From Anaerolineales bacterium (GTDB lineage: Bacteria; Chloroflexota; Anaerolineae; Anaerolineales; Villigracilaceae): a stretch of 64,000 bases of DNA. The stretch spans positions 1 through 64,000 of the forward strand of contig JABARH010000021.1 of NCBI GenBank assembly GCA_019187665.1, read 5' to 3'. Below, in pieces: positions 18,140 to 26,189 of the stretch. Every line of letters begins with the position of its first letter. Position 1 is the stretch's first letter. Position numbers and translations under genes: made by a program. The notes beneath the pieces are model-generated. The model ran no database searches. It had not been told where the DNA came from and worked only from the letters and a program-made list of their open reading frames with translations.

Positions 18140-18215
18140 TTATCCCTATTTTACGCCCAAAGCGGGAACCCGTTCTCCACAAAATGGAAAACGGGTTGAG
18201 CCGCAACGCGCCGGA

Positions 18216-18857
18216 TCAGTCGCGCATGAATTTATACACGAACGCCGCCGCCGCCGCGCCGAGCAGAGGACCCGCAAAATAAACAATGTACGTTGACGGA
18301 TCGGCAAGCGCGCCGGTGAAGAGGGCGGGACCGAACGTGCGTGCCGGGTTGAGCGACGCCCCGGTCAAGGGACCGCCAACAAGGATCGAAACCACCAGAG
18401 TCAAACCGATTGCCAAACCAGCCAAATTTCCAGACTTGCCCGCAACAGCATTATGCAATACCGAAGTGACCAGGAAAAATGTGAGAATGAGTTCCACCAG
18501 TGCGGCATTAACGGGCATCGAATTCGTCAACGAGCCAACGGTCGCGCCGGCAGAAATGTCCCCGGTAAAAGTTTTGAGCAAGAACGCGGCGATCACCGCT
18601 CCAAGAAATTGCGCGGCCCAATAAAAGAACGCCTCGCCCCATTTGATCGTATTGTTGAGCGCCAGCCCGAACGTCACAGCGGGGTTGATATGCGTCCCGG
18701 AAATATAGCCGTAGGTATAAACGAACGCCGTCACAGTGAGGCCATGAGCCAACGCCACGCCCAGCAACCCAGCCCCGGCGATCCCCGCGCCCGCGCCGAC
18801 GAACACCAGCGCGAACGTGCCGATCAGTTCAGCCACAAACACTTTTGCATTGAACAT
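18216..18857 (-). CDS. MIP family channel (aquaporin/glycerol facilitator)
   Basis: 213 aa from the ATG at 18857, preceded by GGAGG; six membrane helices. The two NPA boxes are present: SGTHINPAVTFG (N58) and TGASLNPARTFGPA (N170). Aligning by eye to E. coli AqpZ, the selectivity filter positions are His38, Ile158, Ala167 and Arg173. The residue after NPAR is Thr, not the Asp of GlpF, so this is not a classical GlpF. Its position before glpK and glpD still suggests glycerol entry. A hairpin (18167-18197) lies between it and glpK. Confidence 0.88.
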   Translation of the reverse strand: MFNAKVFVAELIGTFALVFVGAGAGIAGAGLLGVALAHGLTVTAFVYTYGYISGTHINPAVTFGLALNNTIKWGEAFFYWAAQFLGAVIAAFLLKTFTGDISAGATVGSLTNSMPVNAALVELILTFFLVTSVLHNAVAGKSGNLAGLAIGLTLVVSILVGGPLTGASLNPARTFGPALFTGALADPSTYIVYFAGPLLGAAAAAFVYKFMRD

Positions 18858-18907
18858 GATTCCTCCACAGATTGATTTGAAGATAAAACCCCTCGCGGGA
18901 TGATGAG

Positions 18908-19840
18908 TCACGCCCAATGACGCGCGCCCGCAAGAAACGACTTCCCGCTCATGGATTTTTTCCCGGCAGGCTGCACTTCATCCAGGACGAGAACCCCGCC
19001 TCTCGCGCCGACGGCGGGCTGGTTCGCCTGCGTCAGCCTCTGCCCTACCTCGGCGTTTTTCACAAGTTCAACAGCCAAACTGGACGTTTGGCGTACGTGC
19101 GCGCGGTGGATTTTTAAAATCGCCCCATCAAATTCCATGAACGCGCCGGGCCACGGGTTCAACGCGCGGACTTGTCTTTCCAGTTCGTTCACATCGCGCG
19201 CGAAGTCGAGTCGTCCATCATCCTTTTTCATCATCGGCGCGTAGGTTGAGAGTGAATCGTCTTGCGGCTCTGGTTGAATTTCGCCGGCGATCCAGCGCGG
19301 AAGAGTCTCGATCAGCAAGTCGGCGCCGAGGTGAGATAACGTCGAGGTGACTGAACCAGCTGTCCCGTCGGAAGAGAGGCGTATTGCGCGTTTCGCAAGC
19401 ATCGCGCCGGTGTCGAGTCCCGCATCCATTTTCATGATGGTCACGCCGGTCTCTTCATCGCCGTGCAAAATCGCGGCGTTGATGGGAGCCGCGCCACGCC
19501 AACGCGGAAGCAGAGAGGCGTGGACATTGAGGCATCCGAAGCGCGGCAGATCGAGCACATCCTGTTTGAGGATCTGCCCGAACGCGGCAACGACGATGAG
19601 TTCGGGCGACCACGCGCGGAGTTGATCCATCGCTTCGGGCGCGCGGAGTTTTTCTGGCTGCATGATCGGGAGTCCCAACTCGAGCGCGAGCGTTTTGACG
19701 GGAGGCATCTTCACCTCGCGCCCACGCCCGGAGGCGCGGTCGGGTTGTGTGACCACGCCCACCACGTTGTACGCATCCGCCAGCGCGCGCAGGCTCGGCA
19801 ACGCAAATTCGGGCGAACCCATGAAGACGATTCTGGTCAT
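18908..19840 (-). CDS. fmt: Methionyl-tRNA formyltransferase
   Basis: 310 aa. N-terminal formyltransferase fold with RIVFMGSPEFALPSLRAL, the catalytic-region LNVHASLLPRWRGAAPINAAILHGD (Asn, His, then Asp further on in TGVTIMKMDAGLDTG), and a C-terminal OB-like domain with GPGAF-type LNPWPGAFMEFDG. It formylates the initiator Met-tRNA. There is no Shine-Dalgarno; TAAAAT lies exactly six bases before the ATG, which suggests a leaderless transcript. It ends 50 bp before the MIP gene. Confidence 0.95.
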   Translation of the reverse strand: MTRIVFMGSPEFALPSLRALADAYNVVGVVTQPDRASGRGREVKMPPVKTLALELGLPIMQPEKLRAPEAMDQLRAWSPELIVVAAFGQILKQDVLDLPRFGCLNVHASLLPRWRGAAPINAAILHGDEETGVTIMKMDAGLDTGAMLAKRAIRLSSDGTAGSVTSTLSHLGADLLIETLPRWIAGEIQPEPQDDSLSTYAPMMKKDDGRLDFARDVNELERQVRALNPWPGAFMEFDGAILKIHRAHVRQTSSLAVELVKNAEVGQRLTQANQPAVGARGGVLVLDEVQPAGKKSMSGKSFLAGARHWA

Positions 19841-19932
19841 GGGTTGATTTTACCAGCGTGATGCGGTTGGAGGAGATGTCACGCTACAAGCGTGACCTGG
19901 GCGAGGGCGCGTAAGGCGAGTTAATAATCTGG

Positions 19933-19961
19933 TTGCATTTTGCCTGAATTAATTGTAAAAT
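19933..19961 (+). promoter_or_regulatory. Sigma-70-type promoter for the DUF4870 gene
   Basis: TTGCAT (19933-19938), a 17-bp spacer and TAAAAT (19956-19961) lie 35 bp before the start codon at 19997, which also has a GGAGG ribosome site. Position and spacing are canonical. A short hairpin GTCACGC/GCGTGAC (19878-19896) lies upstream in the gap after fmt. Confidence 0.6.
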
Positions 19962-19996
19962 GCTTCAAACCCAAACCAGATCATTCGGAGGAACCC

Positions 19997-20335
19997 ATGT
20001 CAAACGAACCCATGTCCGATCTCACCAGCGACGATAAACTGTGGGCAGCGCTCAGCTACGTCTTCGCCCCGCTTGTTGGCATCATCGCCCTGCTGATGGA
20101 AGATAAAAAGAATCGCCCGTTCATTAAATTCCATGCGGTGCAATCCATTGTCGCCAGCATCGCCTTTATCATCGTTGCCACCATCGTTTCCGTGGTGACG
20201 CTTGGCTTCGGCGGTCTGTGCGTGCCGCTCTTGTGGCTGGTCTTCCTGTATTGGGCGTATCAAGCCTACCAGGGACAGGATGTGAAGATCCCGATGGTTT
20301 CCGATTTCATCCGCAACCAGGGCTGGGCAAAGTAG
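19997..20335 (+). CDS. Small DUF4870-type membrane protein
   Basis: 112 aa from ATG 19997 (GGAGG 9 bp upstream). The N-terminal motif SDDKLWAALSYVFAPLVGIIALLMEDKKNRPFIKFHAVQS and the two or three following helices fit the DUF4870/YtxH-neighbour family of small membrane proteins. Function unknown. It is monocistronic: it has its own promoter and is closed by a hairpin terminator. Confidence 0.8.
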   Translation: MSNEPMSDLTSDDKLWAALSYVFAPLVGIIALLMEDKKNRPFIKFHAVQSIVASIAFIIVATIVSVVTLGFGGLCVPLLWLVFLYWAYQAYQGQDVKIPMVSDFIRNQGWAK

Positions 20336-20351
20336 TTTTCGATCAACAAGC

Positions 20352-20380
20352 AAGAGCCTGCTTTGTGCAGGCTCTTTTGA
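20352..20380 (+). terminator. Rho-independent terminator after the DUF4870 gene
   Basis: A perfect 10-bp stem AAGAGCCTGC/GCAGGCTCTT with a 5-nt loop is followed by TTG, 16 bp after the stop codon. Confidence 0.8.
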
Positions 20381-20433
20381 TTCTGCAACCTTGTTTTGTG
20401 TGCGCCGTATACAAACACGAACAAGGAGACAGG

Positions 20434-21006
20434 ATGAACACATCACCCACCAAACCCTCGCTGGTCACCGCCATTTCCATTATGACGCTGGTGAACGGCA
20501 TCTTCAATATTATTTTCGGAATTGCGCTGGCGTTCGGCACCTTTCTGTTATGCTCGCCGCTCGCATTGCTGGTCATTGTCCTGGGCGGGTTCGAGATCGC
20601 CTATGCCATGAAATTGTTGGGCGATCCTCCGCAAGCCGTCCAACCTTCACAATCCATCGCCATCTGGGAGATCGTCGCGGTGGCGGCGGGCAACGTATTC
20701 TCGGCGGTGGTCGGGATCCTCGTGCTGGTCTTTTACAACGACGCGACCGTGAAGGAATATTTTGCGCGGCTGAACAACCCGCCGACTCCGCCTCCCGCCC
20801 CGCCCGCGCCTGCCGCGCCCTTGCCGGTCGAATCCACCCCGGTGCCGGTCGCCCCGCCCGCCGATGAGACTCCCGCGTGGTTGAAGCCCGAGGACTCGGA
20901 CTCCATGCAGGCGCCCGCCTCGCCCGTCGAAGGTGAAGCGCAGCCGGTCAAGAAGAAATCCCCGGCCAAGCCAAAGACGGTCCGCAAGCCGGCATCGAAG
21001 AAATGA
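20434..21006 (+). CDS. Membrane protein with proline-rich linker and lysine-rich tail
   Basis: 190 aa from ATG 20434 (AAGGAGACAGG just upstream). Two to three N-terminal helices (about residues 10-100, with LVNGIFNIIFGIALAFGTF) are followed by a proline/alanine-rich segment (about 118-150) and a cationic C-terminus ending KKKSPAKPKTVRKPASKK. I do not recognise a family. The tail might bind acidic polymers or a membrane surface. Base composition is like that of its neighbours. Confidence 0.7.
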   Translation: MNTSPTKPSLVTAISIMTLVNGIFNIIFGIALAFGTFLLCSPLALLVIVLGGFEIAYAMKLLGDPPQAVQPSQSIAIWEIVAVAAGNVFSAVVGILVLVFYNDATVKEYFARLNNPPTPPPAPPAPAAPLPVESTPVPVAPPADETPAWLKPEDSDSMQAPASPVEGEAQPVKKKSPAKPKTVRKPASKK

Positions 21007-21073
21007 GGCGCGCAAGCGAATCCGGGTTTCTGCCGGCCCCCGGCTGCTCTTGTAAAAAGAGGATATTCATCCC

Positions 21074-21102
21074 TTGACTTCATCCTCCCTGCCCCGTAGA
21101 AT
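21074..21102 (+). promoter_or_regulatory. Promoter of the glycine riboswitch-gcv operon
   Basis: TTGACT (21074-21079), a 17-bp spacer and TAGAAT (21097-21102) are close to consensus and lie about 20 bp before the first aptamer. Confidence 0.75.
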
Positions 21103-21123
21103 CGAACCACAATCGAACGGTTG

Positions 21124-21370
21124 CAGGGAAGAGAGCCTCACACGAAAACGAGGACGCCGAAGGTGCAAATCTGGATCAGGCGAAACCAGATGAATCTCTC
21201 AGGCAAAAGGACCCTGTTCCCGAATCCACTCTGGAAAATCCCTCGCGGGATACCGACGGTGTAAGGTTAGTTCGGTAGTTTGATAGTTCGATAGTTACGT
21301 AGTTCAACTACCTAACTACCCAACTAAATAACTACAAAACTACACTAATCTCTCAGGTCACATTACAGAG
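21124..21370 (+). ncRNA. Tandem glycine riboswitch
   Basis: Aptamer 1 (21124-21217) shows the P1 pair GCAGGG/CCCTGT, the conserved ACGCCGAAGGTGCAAAT and the core CTCTCAGGCAAAAGGAC. Aptamer 2 (about 21229-21370) has CTCTG/CAGAG as its P1, the internal TACCGACGGTGTAAG and the downstream core CTCTCAGGTCACATTACAG. It precedes gcvH, gcvPA and gcvPB. The known mode is glycine-dependent activation. The variable arm of aptamer 2 (21266-21349) is unusually long and consists of octamer repeats of the type TAGTTCGA followed by their reverse complement. This would fold into one long hairpin. Confidence 0.92.
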
Positions 21371-21398
21371 GCGCGCGATTAACTTCGTGCGCCTTTTT
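21369..21398 (+). terminator. Terminator of the glycine riboswitch expression platform
   Basis: AGGCGC (21369-21374) pairs with GCGCCT (21389-21394), followed by TTTTT. The left arm overlaps the 3' strand of the aptamer 2 P1 helix (CAGAG), so ligand-stabilised P1 should exclude the terminator. This fits an ON switch. Confidence 0.7.
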
Positions 21399-21463
21399 GA
21401 TTCGCCCAATCCCAACGCCTCGCAAAATAAATTTTGCGGCACGATTTCACAAGGAGAATACCC

Positions 21464-21841
21464 ATGAACGCCCCTTCCAATTTGAAATATGCAACGTCCG
21501 ATGAATGGTTCGAGCCTGCGAGCGGAAAAGTGGGCATCACCGACTACGCCCAAAACCAACTCTCCGATATCGTCTTCGTCGAAATCCTCGTCGAAGCGGG
21601 TGATGCAGTCGAGGCGGGCAAGGCGATCGCTTCGGTTGAGTCGGTTAAGGCATCCGCCGAGATTCTCGCGCCAGCCACAGGCACAGTAACCGCCATCAAC
21701 AAAGGCCTCGCCGACAAACCCGAAACGCTCAACTCCGATCCATTCGGCGAAGGCTGGATGATCCAGATCGAGGGCGGCGCGGCTGGCGATTTGATGGACG
21801 CCGCGGCGTACAGCGCCTATTGCGAGAGTCGCGCACATTAA
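21464..21841 (+). CDS. gcvH: Glycine cleavage system H protein
   Basis: 125 aa from ATG 21464 (AAGGAG upstream). The lipoyl attachment motif SVESVKASAEI (about residues 60-70) carries the lysine to be lipoylated; KYATSDEWFEP and VGITDYAQNQLSDIVFVE are typical of GcvH. It shuttles the aminomethyl group between the P, T and L proteins. It is the first gene of the riboswitch-controlled operon. gcvT is not in the operon or elsewhere in this window. Confidence 0.96.
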   Translation: MNAPSNLKYATSDEWFEPASGKVGITDYAQNQLSDIVFVEILVEAGDAVEAGKAIASVESVKASAEILAPATGTVTAINKGLADKPETLNSDPFGEGWMIQIEGGAAGDLMDAAAYSAYCESRAH

Positions 21842-21880
21842 TCGTTCGATACTCGACGTTAGAAAGTCGATTCCCAAAGA

Positions 21881-21941
21881 TCGTCCATCGAATATCGAGT
21901 ATCGAGTATCGAGTATCGAATATCGCCCATCGAACATCGAG
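21881..21941 (+). repeat. Heptamer tandem array between gcvH and gcvPA
   Basis: About eight units of 7 bp of pattern TCGNNNA, most often TCGAGTA or TCGAATA. The array ends just before the gcvPA start codon, and no clear Shine-Dalgarno remains between them. Confidence 0.85.
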
Positions 21942-21947
21942 AAAAAA

Positions 21948-23300
21948 ATGACCTACATCCCCATCTCCCCCAAAGAACGGGACACAATGCTGAAAACCGT
22001 CGGCGTTAAATCGCTGGACGATCTCTTCGAGGCGGTTCCCGCCCGGCATCGCTTCCCCGCCCTCGACCTGCCCCCCGCGCTGACCGAAATGGAAGCCGCG
22101 CAATACCTTGGCGAAATCGCCGACCATAACGAAACCGTGCGCGGCGACCTGATCTCCTTCCTCGGCGCGGGCATGTACAATCACTACATCCCCTCGGTGA
22201 TTGATCACATGCTCCGGCGCGGCGAATTCTATACCGCGTACACGCCATATCAGCCCGAAATTTCGCAAGGCACGCTGCAGGCCATCTTCGAATATCAGTC
22301 GTTGATGACCGCGCTGACCGGCATGGAACTCTCGAACGCCTCGCACTACGACGGCGCGACCGCCACCGCCGAAGCGGTCAACCTGGCCTTCGCACAGTTC
22401 CGCGGCAAACGGGCAAAGGTGGTCGTCTCGCCGGCCGTCCACCCGCAGTATCGAGCCGTGATCCGCACGTATACGCAAGGCATGGGGGTGGAAGTGGCGG
22501 GAGACGATTTGGCGATCGGCGATCAGCTATCTGTAAGCGGCCTGGAAACGCTGATTGACGAAAACACCTCGCTCGTCATCGTGCAGTACCCCGATTTCTT
22601 TGGGCGCGTCCACGATTATACAAACCTGATCGAGACCGCGCACGGCCGCGGCGCGCTCGTCTGCGTGGTTGCCAATCCCACCGCGCTGGCAATCTTCAAA
22701 ACGCCCGGCGAAATGGGCGCGGACGTGGTGGTCGGCGAAGGACAGCCGCTGGGCCTCCCGCTTTGGTTCGGCGGACCCAGCCTGGGCTTCTTCACGACAC
22801 GCAAGCAATACGTCCACAAAATGGCCGGGCGTCTCGTCGGCGAAACAGTGGACAACAAAGGACAGCGCGCCTACGTTCTGACGCTGACCGCGCGCGAACA
22901 GCACATCAAACGTGAACGCGCCACATCCAACATCTGCACGAATCAAGGATTGCTCGCGCTTGCCTCTGCGATCTATCTCAGCGTACTTGGCAAAAACGGA
23001 TTGAAACAGGTCGCGAATCTTTGTTATCAAAAAGCGCATTACGCCGCGGGCGCATTGAACAAACTCAAAGGCTACAAGGTTTCGTCCGAACTTTTCTTCC
23101 ACGAATTCACGCTGGAATGTCCGCAGCCTGCAAGCGAGGTCAACGCGCATTTGCTCGAACACGGCATCCTCGGCGGCTACGACCTCGGACAGGATTATCC
23201 CGCGCTCAAAAATCACCTGCTGGTCGCCGTAACCGAAATGAACAGCAAGGAAGAGATTGACCTGCTCGCCGAAACCCTCGCGGAGGCGAACCATGACTGA
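21948..23300 (+). CDS. gcvPA: Glycine dehydrogenase (decarboxylating) subunit 1
   Basis: 450 aa, the N-terminal half of P protein in split form. Motifs: MTYIPISPKERDTMLKTVGV, GAGMYNHYIPSVIDHM, YTPYQPEISQGTLQAIFEYQS, SNASHYDGATATAEA and MAGRLVGETVDNKGQRAYVLTL. Together with subunit 2 it decarboxylates glycine and loads the aminomethyl group on GcvH. The start follows a heptamer array without an obvious ribosome site. The stop overlaps the gcvPB start (ATGACTGA). Confidence 0.96.
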   Translation: MTYIPISPKERDTMLKTVGVKSLDDLFEAVPARHRFPALDLPPALTEMEAAQYLGEIADHNETVRGDLISFLGAGMYNHYIPSVIDHMLRRGEFYTAYTPYQPEISQGTLQAIFEYQSLMTALTGMELSNASHYDGATATAEAVNLAFAQFRGKRAKVVVSPAVHPQYRAVIRTYTQGMGVEVAGDDLAIGDQLSVSGLETLIDENTSLVIVQYPDFFGRVHDYTNLIETAHGRGALVCVVANPTALAIFKTPGEMGADVVVGEGQPLGLPLWFGGPSLGFFTTRKQYVHKMAGRLVGETVDNKGQRAYVLTLTAREQHIKRERATSNICTNQGLLALASAIYLSVLGKNGLKQVANLCYQKAHYAAGALNKLKGYKVSSELFFHEFTLECPQPASEVNAHLLEHGILGGYDLGQDYPALKNHLLVAVTEMNSKEEIDLLAETLAEANHD

Positions 23301-24789
23301 CCAGACTCCCAAGATTGTCGAACCGACCATCTTCGATCTCTCCTCGCCCGGCCGCACCGGCGTGACCTTCCCCGCCGCCGACGTGCCCGTTGCGGCTCTG
23401 CCTCCCGAGCATTTGCTTCGCTCCGACCTGCCCCTGCCGGAACTCGCTGAAGTGGACGTTGTGCGTCATTACATGCGTCTGAGCAAATTCAACTATTCAG
23501 TGGACAGCGGCTTCTATCCGCTTGGCTCGTGCACGATGAAATACAACCCAAAGATTGACGAAGACACCTGCCGCCTGCCGGGTTTTGTCTACACCCATCC
23601 GCTTCAGCCGATCGAGACCGTGCAGGGCAACCTGGCGTTGATGCACACCTTGCAGGAATGGCTGAAAGAAATCAGCGGCTTCGCGGCCGTCACGCTCCAG
23701 CCCGCGGCCGGCGCGCACGGCGAATTTACCGGCGTGCTGATGATGGCCGCCTACCACAAGTCGCGCGGCGACACCAAACGCACCAAGATGCTGATCCCCG
23801 ACGCGGCGCACGGGACCAACCCCGCCTCCGTCGGCATGTTGGGCATGACCGTCCAGCAGATTCCCTCCGACGCGCGCGGCAACGTGGACCTCGAAAAACT
23901 CAAGGCCGCCTGCGACGATACCGTCGTCGGCATGATGCTCACCAACCCGAACACGCTCGGCCTGTTCGACGAGCATGTGGAAGAGGTGATCAAACTCGTT
24001 CACGATTGCGGCGGCTTGATGTATGGCGACGGCGCGAACCTGAACGCCCTGCTGGGCATCGTCCGCCCCGGCGATGTTGGCTTCGACGTGATGCACTTCA
24101 ACCTGCACAAGACCTTTGCCGTCCCGCACGGAGGCGGAGGCCCGGGCTCGGGTCCGGTTGGAGTCGCGGCGCATCTCGCAGACTTCCTGCCTGAACCGCT
24201 GGTGGGAATCATCGAAGAGGGCGAGGGGGATGAAGCTCCGCTGTTCGGATTCGTCAAACCGCAAAAATCCATCGGACGCATGAAAGCCTTCCACGGTCAC
24301 TTCGGCGGCGGATTCGTGCGCGCCTTCACCTACATCGCCCTGCACGGCGCGGAAGGGCTTAAAGACATCGCGCAGTACGCGGTGTTAAACGCCAACTATT
24401 TGCAAGCGCGGCTGCGCGACACGTACCGCGTCCCCTTTGACCGCATCTGCATGCACGAGTTCGTGGCAGAGGGACGCTTCGAAGGCAGTGATGTGCGCGC
24501 CCTCGACATCGCCAAACGCTTGATGGATTACAACTTCCACCCGCCGACGAACTACTTCCCGCTCATCGTCCATGAAGCGTTGATGATCGAGCCGACCGAA
24601 ACCGAGAACAAGGATACGCTCGACGCCTTCGCCGACGCGCTGATCCAGATCGCGCAGGAGGCGAAGACCGATCCCGACCTGCTCCACAACGCGCCGAGTA
24701 CGACTCTGTTTGGAAGAATGGACGAGGTCAAGGCGGCGCGTGAACTGGTGTTGTGCTGTTGGTTGCCGGAGAATTACAGTGAGGCGTGA
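23293..24789 (+). CDS. gcvPB: Glycine dehydrogenase (decarboxylating) subunit 2
   Basis: 498 aa from ATG 23293, which has GGAGG upstream and overlaps the end of gcvPA by 8 bp. Contains the PLP-binding lysine in HFNLHKTFAVPHGGGGPG (about residues 272-289), plus GSCTMKYNPKIDE and QPAAGAHGEFTGVLMM. It is the C-terminal half of P protein. The final codons run into a duplicated 14-bp sequence (GTGAGAAGTGATGA at 24786-24799 and 24800-24813). Confidence 0.96.
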   Translation: MTDQTPKIVEPTIFDLSSPGRTGVTFPAADVPVAALPPEHLLRSDLPLPELAEVDVVRHYMRLSKFNYSVDSGFYPLGSCTMKYNPKIDEDTCRLPGFVYTHPLQPIETVQGNLALMHTLQEWLKEISGFAAVTLQPAAGAHGEFTGVLMMAAYHKSRGDTKRTKMLIPDAAHGTNPASVGMLGMTVQQIPSDARGNVDLEKLKAACDDTVVGMMLTNPNTLGLFDEHVEEVIKLVHDCGGLMYGDGANLNALLGIVRPGDVGFDVMHFNLHKTFAVPHGGGGPGSGPVGVAAHLADFLPEPLVGIIEEGEGDEAPLFGFVKPQKSIGRMKAFHGHFGGGFVRAFTYIALHGAEGLKDIAQYAVLNANYLQARLRDTYRVPFDRICMHEFVAEGRFEGSDVRALDIAKRLMDYNFHPPTNYFPLIVHEALMIEPTETENKDTLDAFADALIQIAQEAKTDPDLLHNAPSTTLFGRMDEVKAARELVLCCWLPENYSEA

Positions 24790-24815
24790 GAAGTGATGAG
24801 TGAGAAGTGATGAGT
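24786..24815 (+). repeat. Two 14-bp direct repeats (2 x 7 bp) at the gcvPB stop
   Basis: GTGAGAAGTGATGA occurs twice in tandem, 24786-24799 and 24800-24813. The first copy contains the last bases of gcvPB. It is of the same heptamer style as the larger arrays. Confidence 0.7.
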
Positions 24816-24881
24816 GGCGTATCTATCTTGTCAGAAAGCGTGTTGGCAAGTTGATAGTCACGGTACGCGTATAAAAAAAAG

Positions 24882-24908
24882 CCTCGCGGAGAAAACCGCG
24901 AGGTTTTT
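24882..24908 (+). terminator. Terminator of the gcv operon
   Basis: CCTCGCGG and CCGCGAGG form a perfect 8-bp stem with a 6-nt loop (AGAAAA), followed by TTTTT. Confidence 0.85.
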
Positions 24909-25219
24909 ATAATCCCGGTGGTGGAACAGGCTTTGTCCCGCTCGATCTCGACTCAAAGAACCGGCCTCTCCACCGTCCGTTCCGCCCCCAAGTGGGGCGA
25001 ATGGGGTTATCTACCGTATATGGCGGTTTTTGGCAGAGTTGAACATGGTTTTGGCAGTTTAAATTTGGCATACTGCCAGCCGGTCTGCGCGCACAACTTG
25101 AAAATTGCGGTACTGAACTCCCTTTACGAGTACCGCAAGATTCATCTTGCGCCTCACGCGTGCAACTTGAAAATTGTGGCGCTGAAACCGCGTAACATCG
25201 TTTACTTAAAGGAGACAGA
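24909..25219 (+). other. Intergenic leader region with operator-like repeats and hairpins
   Basis: No convincing gene. The half-site TTTGGCA occurs three times (around 25029, 25050 and 25064). CAACTTGAAAATTG occurs twice (25094-25107 and 25163-25176). Two adjoining hairpins share bases: GCGGTACT/AGTACCGC (25107-25136) and the 18-bp palindrome CGCAAGAT-TC-ATCTTGCG (25134-25151). These could be regulatory for the methyltransferase that follows. Confidence 0.5.
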
Positions 25220-26110
25220 ATGAGCATGGACCCATCGCCAAAACGCGCCGCATCGCGCGGTTTTTTCAACGATGCCGCCACGTTCGTGGAGCGCCTGCCA
25301 GCCATGAAACCGTTGAAATTATTTTCAGGGGCGGTCAAAGGACTTACGAAACTTTTCTATAATCTGATCTCGAAATTCGATAAAGGCGAGAACCTCGTCT
25401 TTATGAACTATGGATTCCATCATCTGCACGAGGAGCCGCCCGCGCTGGAGATCCCGCCCGGGCTCGAAAACGTGCGCCACCAGGTGCACATGTACCACCG
25501 CATCGCCGGCGCCGCAGACTGGCGCGGACGCGACGGGTTGGAGGTCGGCTCGGGGCGGGGCGGCGGGGCGGCTTTCATTGCGCGTCACTTCCAGCCGCGC
25601 TCCATGACCGGCGTGGACCTTTCCGACAACGCCGTCGCGTTTTGCGGGCGATTCCACTCCGATGTGGCGAACCTGCGCTTTGTCCAGGGCGATGCGGAGG
25701 AACTTCAATTCCCCGATGAAAGCTTCGACATCATCATCAATGTCGAGTCCTCGCTGTATTATCCGAACGTGGAAAAATTCTTTGCGCACGTTGTCCGCCT
25801 GTTGCGGCCGGGCGGGCATTTCCTGTATGCAGATATGCGTTATCTTGAGGAAGTGGAACATTGGAAACGGCAACTTGCAGAAACCAAGTTGGAACTGCTT
25901 CACGAGGAGGACATCACAAAAAATGCGAAACATGCCCTGGCGCTTAATCAGGAATATCGGCAGTCGCTGGTGAAAAAGTATGCCCCGCGCCCTTTGCGCG
26001 GAATGCTCTCGCGCTTCGGCGGCGCGGATGGCGGGCGGCTGGCGGCGGGCGATCCGCTTCACGGTGAGCGCGTCTACAAGAGGTTTGTGTTCCGCAAACT
26101 CACGATGTAA
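25220..26110 (+). CDS. Class I SAM-dependent methyltransferase
   Basis: 296 aa from ATG 25220 (AAAGGAGACAGA upstream). The SAM-binding motif I LEVGSGRGGGAAFIARHF (about 108-125) is followed by GVDLSDNAVAFC, FVQGDAEELQFPDESFD and LLRPGGHFLYAD. The overall pattern resembles mycobacterial phthiotriol/phenolphthiotriol dimycocerosate O-methyltransferases and related small-molecule methylases. The acceptor cannot be predicted. An unusual structured leader precedes it. Confidence 0.85.
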   Translation: MSMDPSPKRAASRGFFNDAATFVERLPAMKPLKLFSGAVKGLTKLFYNLISKFDKGENLVFMNYGFHHLHEEPPALEIPPGLENVRHQVHMYHRIAGAADWRGRDGLEVGSGRGGGAAFIARHFQPRSMTGVDLSDNAVAFCGRFHSDVANLRFVQGDAEELQFPDESFDIIINVESSLYYPNVEKFFAHVVRLLRPGGHFLYADMRYLEEVEHWKRQLAETKLELLHEEDITKNAKHALALNQEYRQSLVKKYAPRPLRGMLSRFGGADGGRLAAGDPLHGERVYKRFVFRKLTM

Positions 26111-26189
26111 AGCCGGCTGCGCGGGGCGCAGTTCAATTTAGCACCAAGTTGTAATATACCGAATCGGTCAGCGGTGGTACAAAGACGGC

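Noticed and set aside
18167..18197. AACCCGTT/AACGGGTT hairpin as terminator between the MIP gene and glpK
   Set aside because: No T-run follows on the transcribed strand; it may be a processing site, but termination is not supported.
22509..22529. Three-unit heptamer (TGGCGAT, CGGCGAT, CAGCTAT) in gcvPA
   Set aside because: Only three imperfect units in GC-rich coding sequence; could be chance, so not listed as an array.
24918..25223. A 101-codon open frame before the methyltransferase
   Set aside because: It runs over duplicated boxes and hairpins, has no ribosome site and no recognisable motif; the region looks regulatory.
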